64,000 bases of DNA from assembly GCF_027943255.1 (NCBI RefSeq), contig NC_072892.1, positions 21,971,792-22,035,791 of the forward strand. The letters run 5' to 3'. The notes under the pieces are model-generated. The model was not told the origin of the DNA and searched no databases. It worked only from the letters and a program-made list of their open reading frames with translations. Below, piece by piece: positions 32,031-42,419 of this stretch (positions are counted from its first letter, which is position 1; each line of letters opens with the position of its first letter). Both the position numbers and the translations under genes were made by a program. Source of the stretch: Anastrepha obliqua. Its lineage: Eukaryota; Arthropoda; Insecta; Diptera; Tephritidae.

Positions 32031-33289
32031 CCTTAAATATCTACTATTTTACTTTCCAGAGCTTCGAATACAATGGGAGTTTTAGCCTGAGTGTTTTAAA
32101 AGTTACTATTTTCTGGGTGCTTCTGGGCTCGCCTTTTTTGAATCTCAATTTTATACCAAAAATGTAAAGATTTGCTTGGACAAAGCCTTGCTTTGCATTC
32201 ATCTTAACCCGTACGCGGTTTTAGTCTGCTTTGACCCCCAATAAAAATGTCTGCTTAAAATGTGTACAAAACAATTTAGTCCTCTAACTACCTTTTTCAG
32301 GAACTTTCTTTATACTCGTTTTGAGAAAGACTCAAAAATGTTTATTTATGTGGGTTAAATGTACCACAAAAACATTCCTCGTTAAATTCTATTATAAAAG
32401 TCTGAGGTAGAAGTTATATTGCAAGTCGGTTTATACGCAAAATTTTCGATAAACTCTTCGCTATTAAAAAACTTGTTTCATATCCATAGTAGGGTTCAAG
32501 CCCGGACTTACCGAGTTGTAGTCATGCACAAACCACGATGGTAATAGATAAAAGACATCTGAAAAATATCTGAAAATCCACTTATTTTGTTATCCAGACT
32601 AATTTTTATATGAAACTATACATATTTTAAGGGACGTTGAAGATTCAAAAATATAAATTTTCGATAAATGGCCTTAAGCTCTTATGATATTAATATGCCA
32701 GCCAATAATAACCGGTAGCTAGCGCTGTAACTTAACTATTTATATTTAAATCAATATATCAATAAACACTACCCATATCAAACTAAGGAAAATATATCGA
32801 GCTATTAAGAGAAAAATATTTTTACTTTTCAACTTCATTCTTTTTCTGAAAAAAAAGTTGAATTTGTGCGTGAAAAAATGTTGAACTTCTACGTGAAAAA
32901 CGCTGAGCTTCTACATGAAAAAATAGTTGAACTTTCCTTCAATGAAAAAACTGTAGGCAAAAGTAACTATAAAAAAGCCTATATTTGTCCTGTCGAAAAG
33001 TAAACAAAGTAAGGGATAAACGCTAAAAAAAACACTTTTTTCATGAATTTATTGTAGCGAAACGGTTCAAGTCAGTTTACTAAAAGTTGTTGCATATTAT
33101 AAACTAACATTTCAAGAATATTTGATAAAATTTTCATGTAAAAATATTGCAAAATGAGCGAATGAGAGCACATTTACGTAGACGTCTTTTCAAAAATACA
33201 TTTTGCAGCAGTCAGCATATCTCAGCGTAGAATCATCTGAAATCAAAAAAATCTAATAAATTAGTTAAAGTATGAGTTAAACTCCCCCC
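32031..33289. other. unassigned non-coding with short internal repeats
   Basis: No element recognised. At 32852-32950 a 23-27-base unit (GTTGAACTTCTACGTGAAAA and variants) repeats about four times. Confidence 0.5.
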
Positions 33290-33741
33290 CAACGTTTATT
33301 TTGACGATTTATTTTCATTTTCAGCCATTTGGTAGTCGTTTGAAGTAAAAAGTGATTTTTGACGAAAAAATGCCGCCATTTTGTAGGTGTAAAACCACCT
33401 TAATATAAAAAAAAATGGCGAAAAAAAACGTTTGGAGGAGGTTTTTTATATGTAAAATATGTGTGCAAAATTTCAAAAGGATCGGTTGAGTAGTTTTCAA
33501 ATGCCAATGACCACGCACTTTAAAAAAAAAGGTTCGAGAAAACCGCGTTTAAAGTTTGTAACGGACTACGCGCGCAACTGCTGCGTCTCGGCAGATGTTT
33601 GAGGCGGCTCGGCTTTATGCTCTATAACTTAAAAAGTTTGCTCGGATTGACTTAAAATTTTAGCACGGTATTTTTGAAATGTTTTACTACAATAACATGC
33701 AAAAAAAAAAAATCGATTTTTATCCCTTACCCCCCCCTTAA
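33290..33741 (-). mobile_element. TTAA-type repeat, second copy (one end)
   Basis: The right side ends AAATCGATTTTTATCCCTTA, a run of eight C, then TTAA (33738-33741). Reading inward on the minus strand, the same ordered motifs as in 16706-17650 appear: a TATAG-containing stretch, a GCGCGC patch, CAAACTTTAAAC, then TTCTCGAA. The opposite end was not identified. Confidence 0.55.
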
Positions 33742-33759
33742 GCAGCGCGTTTGATATTA

Positions 33760-34039
33760 TAAAAAGAAAATTGTGAAAATTTTTTATTTTTTTCCTCTCA
33801 ATTTAAGAAATTTCTATATAGAGAAGCGATTTAGGATACTAAAAATTCACCAAATCTCATTTTACCAATTTTTTGTTTGTTTTGCTACTTAGCCTCTTTG
33901 TGCAACCTCCCACTTTTGATATCATAAGTTGATTCTCACTTTAAGTATTGTAGTTTCTATAGAACCGATTTAAGATACTAAAAATTTACCAAATCTCATT
34001 TTTACTATTACACTGGTTTTTTTTTTTTGTTATTTTGTC
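33760..34039 (+). repeat. tandem units of about 130-140 bp, the second cut by a LINE
   Basis: Unit 1 (from about 33819) has TTTCTATATAGAGAAGCGAT, AAAAATTCACCAAATCTCAT, then TTTGCTACT..GTGCAACCTCCCACTTT. Unit 2 (from about 33953) has TTTCTATAGAACCGATTTAA and AAAAATTTACCAAATCTCAT. Its missing end, TTTGCTACTTTGTGAAACCT, is found after the LINE at 35331. A diverged third unit lies at 36095-36150. Confidence 0.7.
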
Positions 34040-35328
34040 AATTAGCTACTCCAACTATTAAACAAACCGCAGTCATTACTCAATACCCAAAGGACATCAG
34101 AGATCTTATTTCACTAAAGAGAAAACTTCGCAGTAAGTGGCATCAAACACGAGCACCAGTAGATAAAACAAGGCTAAACAAAATGACCAAAGACCTTAGT
34201 CGGAGAATAAAGAAATTTAAAAATGATGGGTTTTCTCGTTACTTGCATTCATTGTCCAACGATCGTCGTGTGGATTACTCTTTATGGAAATGCACAAAGT
34301 ACTTAAAAAGGCCACAAATGCACTGTCCTCCTCTCAAAATAAAAGAAGGAAAATGGGCTAATAACAATTCCCAGAAAGCAGAACTATATGCAGATTATCT
34401 AGCTGATATTTTTACACCTCATGAGGCAACATCCGAAAGCCTGTCTACATCCGTGTTCCAAGAGTTTGAAGAAATTCCACGAGTCACGAGCGCCGAACTA
34501 AAAAGAGAAATTAAAATGCTAAAAAATAAAAAATCCTCTGGTGTAGATATAATCACTGCAGAAATACTCAAGCAGCTTCCACCTAAAAGCATCCAAATTC
34601 TCACTAGCATAATGAATGCATCTTTTAAGTTTCATTACGTTCCTATTCTCTGGAAAACTGCGGAGGTTATTATGCTCCAAAAACCAGGCAAGCCTGGACA
34701 TGAAGTTCCATCGTATAGACCTATATCACTCCTACCAGTGATCTCAAAGCTGTTTGAAAAGCTGTTGATTAATGATCAATAAAATAATATAACGAAAATT
34801 CCAACACATCAGTTTGGTTTTCGAAGTAAACATTCTACAATCGACCAGGTACACAGGATCACGCACGAAATAGAAAAAGCGCTCGAAAATAAAAAAGTAT
34901 GTTCTGGCGTATTCCTCGATGTGGCAAAGGCATTCGATAAAGTTTATCACACAGGTTTGCTTTTTAAACTAAAATTAATACTTCCTAAGCAATACTACGA
35001 AATCTTGGAGTCGTACTTATCAGATCGCTATTTTCGAGTCAAGCAAGATGATGCTTATTCAAGTCTTCGACAAATAAGGAAAGACTATTAAACCACATCA
35101 ATGAAGAAGCACTTAATTTAATTGAAACCAACGGATTAATACGAAGGCTCAGACGCACTAAACCTAGCGATCTCATACCTCCATAGAAATGCTTTATGTC
35201 ATGTAGTGTCAAAATTGTGTAATGTTATCATAATTAAGTTGCTTCTTAGTCATTTGTAAATATTTATGAACTAGTTGCAATAAAACATTAAAATAAAAAA
35301 AATAAAAATAAAAAATAAAAAAAAAAAC
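34040..35328 (+). mobile_element. Jockey-like LINE, 5' truncated and internally deleted, with A-rich tail
   Basis: A reverse transcriptase gene without RNase H. The open frame 34027-34782 carries a linker with RRIKKFKNDGFSRYLHSL, then MLKNKKSSGVDIITAEIL (first motif) and SYRPISLLPVISKLFEKLL (second motif). A stop follows at 34780. The frame continues as HQFGFRSKHSTIDQVHRITH and GVFLDVAKAFDKVYHTGL (motif A, both Asp kept). After YLSDRYFRVKQ it jumps to the C-terminal NEEALNLIETNG, so the YADD region is deleted. The tail from 35280 is A-rich (AAATAAAAATAAAAAATAAA). It is inactive. Confidence 0.85.
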
Positions 35329-35354
35329 TTTGCTACTTTGTGAAACCTCCCACT

Positions 35355-36060
35355 TTAAGGGGGCAAACCGGTTGAGGAGGTCAAAATTTTGGTGTTCTTC
35401 GAGAATTTTTTGAACAAAGATGGAATAATCAGAAATTGTTTAAGTTTAGAGGATATTTTATTTATATTTTTAGGTAGACTTTTAAATTTTCTTGAAGCTA
35501 TTTCCGCGGAAGATAGTGGCGTTAGAGTCTGCTGTCCATGGACGATCGCCATCCGAGTGTCTTGCTGGTGGGAATTCCTGAAGTTGTAATTTTTCTCTGA
35601 ACGCAACAGCAATTTTTTTTATTAACAACATATTTCCTAAGAATATGAACCTAATTGTGGTAAAAAAGTATTGAAAATTACATGCTTTTGAGCCGCTTGA
35701 ACACAAAGTAGTTTTTTTACACCATATTTTTTCATCTATTTTGCTTAAAAACTATATTTTAAATAATAATATAATCTTAAAATTAAGTTCACAAGATTAG
35801 AATTGAATAAAGAAAAAATCCCGAAAAATTTTAGAACGATTGGTCGATAAATTTTTAAGCTAGAATGCCCACCAGTTGAAAAAAAGTAGTTTCGAGAAAA
35901 ACGTCGTTCTAACTAACGCGCACTACGGTGCGGAACCGGGCAGTCACTTAAGTGCTCATAGAATCAGGAATAAAGCGAATTTCGCTTTAAAATTTTTATC
36001 ACAAATTCTTGCGTAGTTATACTAACGATTTATGCAATAAAAAAATCGATTTTTGAAACT
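35355..36060 (+). mobile_element. TTAA-type repeat, third copy
   Basis: Begins TTAAGGGGGCAAACCGG at 35355. The right part has the family order in reverse: TTTCGAGAAAAACG, AACGCGCACTACGGTGCGG, TTGCGTAG, then AAAAAAATCGATTTTTGAAA near 36035. The C-run/TTAA at the right is not evident. Small open frames at 35389-35706 have no domain. Confidence 0.5.
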
Positions 36061-37153
36061 ATCAAAAATCTCATTTCTTCTATTTCAATATGAGTATTTT
36101 TTATAGATTCGCTTTAAAATACTAATAAATGCACCAAACCTCATTTTTTACATTATTTACATTTTTCCACCACACTTGTTGCACTGTTTGTCGGCGCTTT
36201 TGGCTGCAGCAGCAGCAGCAACAGCCACGTCTTCTTCTGCTACTTTAAAAACTTATGCTTCATTATCACTCAGAGCAAACAACGTGACCGGCAACAATGT
36301 TTACCTCAAGTATTGTTGTTACTTTACTCTCATCAACATCATACATACACACATACAAACGCACATGTAAGAATAATTTAAGTTCATTGCTTTTTTTAAA
36401 CGCTGTAGCAACGTCTCAAATATGAAAAAAATGGAATACTGTGAGATGACGTGGATGGATGTGGTGCTGCTGCCTGTTTGCACTGATGGCAGTTTTATCT
36501 GCTGCTAATGAAGTTGGCCTACATTTGTCTCTTTTCTTTCTTTAGTGTACACACTTAGAAATTGCTTAAGTTTAACGGTTCGCTAGGGTAAATGTAGACA
36601 TAACTGATTGTTGTAATTGTTATGTTGTGCTAACAGTTTATTAGATGACTTAAGCGTTCGGAGGAGATATTCATAGTGTAGGCAAAGAATTTTGCAAGTG
36701 TTACGACATGATTAGAGAAGATTATGTAAACGTATGAGTTGCTTATGTTAAGTAATTAACTTGAATATGCAAATTAATTCGACAGCAATACGATTAGAAT
36801 TTATGTACCGTAATCGATTAGCAAAACTTCTAGAGCAATTAACATTAAAGGTTACTTAAGTGATAAACAAAAACAAAAGTATGAATTCCAAGAACTGTAC
36901 GCATAACACGAACGAAATACTAACGCACGAGAGTACAAGTAATAACAATAACAGCAGGGGAAGTAGGCACATAATTCTGCACAATCACGACCTGGAGGTG
37001 CTAAAAGTTCTTCTCTGAATACTGGTTGCCATATATAAAATGTTGAATGCGGCTGAGATGTGTTTTTTTAGAGTTCTCTCAAATTTATGGAGTCGTTGAA
37101 CTCAACTCTGTGACTGGAATTACATACATTTCAATATTAGAACTATATAGGTA
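36061..37153. other. apparently single-copy non-coding DNA
   Basis: The first 90 bases belong to a diverged tandem unit (see 33760). The rest has no recognisable feature apart from a GCAGCAGCAGCAGCAACAGC run near 36207. Confidence 0.5.
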
Positions 37154-38437
37154 TGTGGGCAAAAAGTAAGGTGAATTTGGTTGTAAAATGAAAAATCTTT
37201 ACTTATTCTTGTAAATCAATTTCATCCCCATCAAAAGAATCCCTTCTAGATGAAATACACTTATGCCAACGATTTTTCCAATCCCCGAAACATGTCAAAT
37301 AGTCCATTTCCGGTATAGCCATCAGCACCTTCTTCGATTCAGCTTTTATCTCCTCAATCGACTCGAAACGCGTTCCCCGGAGTGGTCTCTTGAGATTTGG
37401 GAATAGCCAGAAATCATACGGAGCCAAATCAGGTGAATACGGTGGTTGCGGAACGATATGCGTGGAATTTTTGCCGAAATGGTCACGAAGAACGAGTGCA
37501 GTGTGAGATGGTGCATTATCGTGATGCAAAAACCAAGAGTTGTTGGCCCATAATTCTGGTCTTTTTAGACGAATTGCTTCACGTAAACGACGCATAACGC
37601 TCAAATAATATTCCTTATTAACAGTTTAAACAGGTGGAAGGAATTCATAGTGCACCACACCACGAAAATCGAAAAAAACTGTCATCCTGACCTTTATTTT
37701 TGACCGACTTTGACGTGCTCTTTTCGGTCTGGCCTCGCATTTAGCACGATATTCGCTTGATTGGTCGGTTGTTTCAGGGTCGTAAGCATAAATCCAAGTC
37801 TCATCTCCCGTAATGATGCATTTGAGCTTGTCCTGATAGTCTGAAAGCATTGTTTCACACACATCAACGCGACGACTTTTTTCCAAGAAATTGAGAGTTT
37901 TCGGTACCAAACGAGATTTGACTTTTCGTAGGCCCAAATGGTCTTTCAAAATGGTTTTCACAGATCCTTCTGATATTCCCATCATATCAGTAAGGTCTTT
38001 AACAGTCAACCGACTATTTTTGAGCACTGCCAAATAGTTCACTCCTTCACTTTATTGACGTGTTGGTCATCTGTTGACGTCGATGGTCGTCCGGAGCGCT
38101 CCAAGTCATCAACACGTTCTCGACCCTCGCGACATGGTCGAATCACCAAATGCCTTCTGCAACATGCTAAACGTTTCCGCAGCCGAAATTTCATTCCGTA
38201 CACAAAATTTGATGGCACTTCTCTGCTCTATCAAATCAGACATTGTAAAAATCGAAAAATGCACTCTTGGTCGTTTGATAAACAGAAGCGTAAATATATT
38301 ACTGATAATGACATTCACATGAAAGTTGGCCCAGATGTTATTAACAGTGCTGCCAACTCATGACAAAAATAACTAGAGCGAAATTTTAATCCCGCGAAGT
38401 TAGACAAATAGATTCACCTTACTTTTTGTCCACAGAG
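37154..38437 (-). mobile_element. mariner transposon, complete end to end, broken transposase (copy 1)
   Basis: Ends are TGTGGGCAAAAAGTAAGGTG at the left and the reverse complement CTCTGTGGACAAAAAGTAAG at the right, with TA just outside (37152-37153 and 38438-38439). The left end lacks three bases of the TIR. The minus-strand transposase is a DD34D mariner. The start MSDLIEQRSAIKFC lies near 38243. A 35-bp deletion follows STMS near 38128, and a small insertion breaks the frame near 38040. The first catalytic Asp is in TGDETWIYAYDPET. A stop falls after YEFLPPV (37626). The second Asp (HHDNAPSHTA) and third Asp (SPDLAPYDFWLF) are kept to the end at 37203. All three catalytic Asp codons survive, but the frame is broken at three places. 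Confidence 0.92.
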
Positions 38438-38439
38438 TA

Positions 38440-38954
38440 TGACTGAAAATACGCCAGTTGTCAAATTTTTTGTAAAAACTTTGTTTGTATACCTACAAGA
38501 TCGAGTATCTTTCCATTTCAAATTTTCACTTTTACTCTGAAATTCCCTTTAGTTGTCAATGGACTTAATGCGCAAAGGCTACTCTCCTGAGATGCCCAGT
38601 TTGGCCAGTTATATCATCAGTTAATTTTTCTTTTTTCCCGCGCCATAAATTGGAAAACTGAAGCAGTTTGTTACTTTTCCTTCGCGATTTCGACAAGCAG
38701 CTGTTCAGTCGACTACGTCATAATATCAAAAATTTCCGAAAAGTGTGAGGTATATTCCAAATCTAAAAGGACAGAGGAGTAACAGTGGCAGCCATCCGCT
38801 TGGTATTTAACACAGGAAACAAGGCTATAATAGGCCCACGTGGGACATATTTTAACTTTAGCTGCCAAGAACACTTTAAACTCGACAATTGGTCAATGAT
38901 TTTTTCGTCGTAGAAGGGTTTTGTAGTCCTCACGTGCATACTTCGAATCATCCG
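38440..38954. other. unassigned non-coding
   Basis: No recognisable domain. A 62-codon minus frame at 38763-38951 shows nothing known. Confidence 0.5.
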
Positions 38955-39640
38955 GAGTTATTTTAACGACAGGGTGCTAGAGTACGACACAGATAATGGG
39001 CCTCAAAAGAAGGTTGTGACTGATGGAGTACCTCAAGGTTATGTCCTTGGTTCTACGCTGTAAAACGCGATCTAGGATGGCATCCTAAGATAAGAGCTGC
39101 CTGTAAAAGCAATGCTAGTAGAATATGCAGATGATGTTGCGCTTTTTATAACAGAGAGAGAGAGAGAGCTCACTGCTTTGGAACTCGCATGCAACGCTGC
39201 TATAGAGAGGATCCAGCGCTGGATTTACAAAGCAGCTCAACAGTCAAACTAGCGATAAAGTATTTGGAGGTGATGAGCGACTCGTGGGCAGCACCTCTTT
39301 GACAGACCAGGCGCAAGACCTTCAAAGGAGCAGAAACGACAGCAACGAAACTCAACGCTTAATGAATGGTAACAAAGATTTCTCACCGGTCGCTGGACAC
39401 ACGAACTCATGCCAAAAGTCGAGACATGGTTTCAACGTAGATTTCGAGAGGTTGACTTTTACCTAACACAGTTGCTGATTGGACATCGATGCCAACATTA
39501 TGCACACAGATCTGGTCTGGCTGCTTCACCATATTGTCCCACCTGCGCTGAAGAGCTCGAAGACGCGAAGCATGTTCTATTCCACTGTCGTCGGTTCGAA
39601 AGAAGGCGTGAGGAGTTATTTGAATATGATATGTCTGGCA
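38955..39640 (+). mobile_element. R1-like LINE relic (reverse transcriptase active site and C-terminus)
   Basis: The plus strand reads VVTDGVPQGYVLGSTL near 39013-39060, then after stops LVEYADDVALFITERERE near 39115-39170. The active-site YADD is intact and a GA run is embedded in the coding sequence. A deletion joins this to RWTHELMPKVETWFQRRFRE (39395-39455), and the frame 39409-39741 carries VDFYLTQLLIGHRCQHYAHR and CPTCAEELEDAKHVLFHC, the C-terminal zinc-knuckle-like motif of R1-type LINEs. Endonuclease and much of the polymerase are missing. Confidence 0.8.
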
Positions 39641-39785
39641 TATGTCCGCCCCAGCTACGAGTTACATGGTTCATTCGTTCAGTCCATTTTTCCAATAAAT
39701 CTGACCGGATGGCGTCAATTATGGCGCGAATATTGCAATAAATCGATTGTTCAACGCGCTGCACTGCAAGTTGTGACGTCTTGTT
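39625..39785 (-). mobile_element. Tc1/mariner-superfamily transposase C-terminal fragment
   Basis: The minus strand reads QLAVQRVEQSIYCNIRAIID, then LLEKWTERMNHVTRSWGGHM and PDISY. It matches fragments at 8810-8890 and 51780-51960 (KNRTDRIDHVTRSRDERMPD). It overlaps the 3' edge of the R1-like LINE frame on the other strand, so one reading near 39640-39740 is a by-product of the junction. Confidence 0.6.
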
Positions 39786-40030
39786 GGAACCAATGTCGTG
39801 GAAGTTTAGCTGATTTACTTTTAGAAACAAGAATTCAGTCAGCTCGATAGCACTCGCCAGTCATCGTTACGACAGCTTGTTTCGCATTTAGAAAAAAAAT
39901 AAAGACCGATGATGGCGCCAGCGTGCAAGCCGCTCGTAAAATGGACGAAATGCTCTATAAACTTCACACATAATTTTTTTTTTTTTTTTTTTCAAAGTAG
40001 ATTTCCATAATTTGGAAGCTTTGTTCTGGC
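39786..40030. other. LINE flank with poly-T run
   Basis: A run of about 20 T at 39971-39990 could be the A tail of a minus-strand retroelement, possibly family A that begins just to the right. No coding motif. Confidence 0.4.
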
Positions 40031-40567
40031 GTTAAACGAGTGAGTCATGAGCTTGCCAAAGCTTATCTACATAGGTGAAATGGTTGAAGTGCCAGTCTGG
40101 CCTCTCCTGAAGTAGCACTAAGCCCCGTTTTGATTCCATTATGAGACCTCCAACTACAGCCAGCCAGAGCTCTTGATGTAATGGAGAAAATTGATGGGAT
40201 TTAGGTTGGCGCACTGCCCCAGGCTGTCGAAGAAAGGAGCACCCAGTGATCTTAATCGTTCAGCTGCCAAACCCGGACATTTACAGAGAAAGTGCTCAAC
40301 GGTTTCCTTCTCTGAAAGATCCCCACAGATTCTACTAGGTAACACTAGCTTTTCCGCGTGTGCGCCGATCATCCAGTGGACGGTACGAGTCGAGCTACGA
40401 GTTTGGAAATTGAATGACGAGGAGTCCAAAGAACCTTCTGAGTCCTCCATGTATTGTACTGGGGCCAAAGGGTTTTCGAAATAGTGCATGAAGAAATGGA
40501 GCTCCATCTTTTCTGCGCTTTCCTTCCAAAGCTTACTGAACAGAAATGTCCACACAGTTTTTTCCAT
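40031..40567 (-). mobile_element. family A LINE 3' end
   Basis: A minus frame (40567-40154) reads SSTRTVHWMIGAHAEKLVLP, then CGDLSEKETVEHFLCKCPGL, then AERLRSLGAPFFDSL, and ends LHYIKSSGWL stop. This is the C-terminal cysteine/histidine tail of an RNase H LINE. The reverse transcriptase and RNase H are absent. Closest relative in the window is 47190-47960. Confidence 0.85.
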
Positions 40568-42419
40568 TCTCAGCGGTCAAACCATAGTTATTGATATTGA
40601 TAATTCCCATGCAGTTAAAAAAAAACACCCTACACGTATAAATAATTGGGCCTGGAATGCCATATTACATAACCTCCAATAAATAAATTGTCTGTTGTAA
40701 TCCTATTAAACGATTTGGATTTATAAGCCTTCGGAAATTGCAATGAAAAAATTGCTGCTGCTGGAAAGAGAAAACAAAAAAGGCATTTTGCCAGCGACTG
40801 ATATGAATAAAAATATTTGACGTGAGTTTCTGATTCACTTTTGTTTGTTTTTTTTTGCCGTTTTTTCTTGTGTGTTTTTGTGACTAATTTTCGGCATACA
40901 GTTGGTATCATAAACATTCTGTGGCTAATTTGGCTTTCGGCACGCGAAAATTTCATCTCAATAGGTAAGTTGATAAATCCATACAAAGTAGATCACTTTA
41001 AATAAGTCAGAATGACAATGCCAAGAAATAAATGAAAGACAATGAAAAGAAATAAATGTAGAACTAAAAAAACAAAATAAAGCGAACTAAATATTGCTTT
41101 ATAGTTTTAGTAAATACATCTTAAATAACAGCAAATTCTACAATGGAGACTGGACATTTTACAATGCAGCCCACAATTAATTTGCATATAGCCGAAGTTC
41201 ATCAACCTCTACAGCTGACAGCTGTTCGGTGTATTTTCACACCTATGCACACAAATTTTTACACTTCATATTGTCTCTATGGATTTTACACCTTTTCATT
41301 GTTGAATTTTTCACGAATTTTAAAAATGGAAACAAAGGAAAAGTTTTCAAGTGTCATAAATATTTTGAAAGCGACTAAGGGGCGAGAAAATCCATTGAAT
41401 CCCCACCAAGCAGTGCACTCGCTTTTATTGCTTTTATTTTAATACAACGAATTTGCTTTTAATACTTTTTGCGTATAGCACATTTCATTTGTTGTTTACG
41501 AGCTTAATGCAGACATACAGACATACATACATACACAAGTATTGTGTTGTCTATTTCACTTTTGTATAGGAAATATTAATTAAAATTTCATTTGTGCGCA
41601 GAATTTGTTGTTGGATGCGCATTGTTAATATTCATTGTGTTTTTTTGTTGTTAATTTGCGGTTTTTTCAGCGGTTTTACCGGTATAATGATGAAGTGACT
41701 GCTGCTGCTTTCAACCTGCTCCCTTCTTTTGGCGCAAACAACAGCCATAAGCAGCAACGCAGCTCGATTCTAAGCATTCACCTTTTATTTGCGAAAAGCA
41801 AATATGTATGCGAATTTTTTTAATACCGTTCTTTATCTCAGCTTAATTAATTGTGTCAACTTTTTATTTTTTATTTATTGCTTTTTATTTATTTAAATTT
41901 TAGAGCTTGAACAAAAACAAAAAACGCTGATAACTTTGAAAGCGCGTGCATCCAATTGCAATGACTCAACAAGGCACTCAACCCAATTGAAGGTACTCAA
42001 CTCGCTCGCAGGTTTGTATTTGACTAGCCTGCTTTGAAGCCAATAAAAAATATGCGGGGTAGGGGTATATCTATGGCTGTGTAATGAGGGGGTTTTGAAG
42101 TGATTTTGTAAATATTTGCACTGCTAATTAATTAGAAAATGCAACAGAAGTGTTGATAAGCCACAGCAACACAAATAAGGTACTTGAAAACTAAGTTTTC
42201 CTTTTTTTGTTGATTAGCAGAGACTTTCGTTACCTCAATAAACCCATCTATCTGGTAAACTTCCTAAGTTTATTTACAACTTTGAGTTATCGAACGATAT
42301 TTGCTTAGCGCTGGGCTTTAATCAAGTGTGAGCGATGTGGAATTTCTTCGAATTACTTTTCAAGCCGTTAGTTATAACAAAAGTACGCAAATAGTAGATC
42401 AAAATTCCGACAGGTTCGT
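40568..42419. other. apparently single-copy non-coding DNA
   Basis: Nothing recognised in about 1.85 kb. Open frames such as 41143-41442 (99 codons) contain no domain and no flanking splice or promoter evidence I could support. Confidence 0.5.

Noticed and set aside
39498..39830. 110-codon minus frame as a single gene
   Set aside because: It is a composite: a transposase tail followed by the antisense of an R1-like LINE C-terminus.
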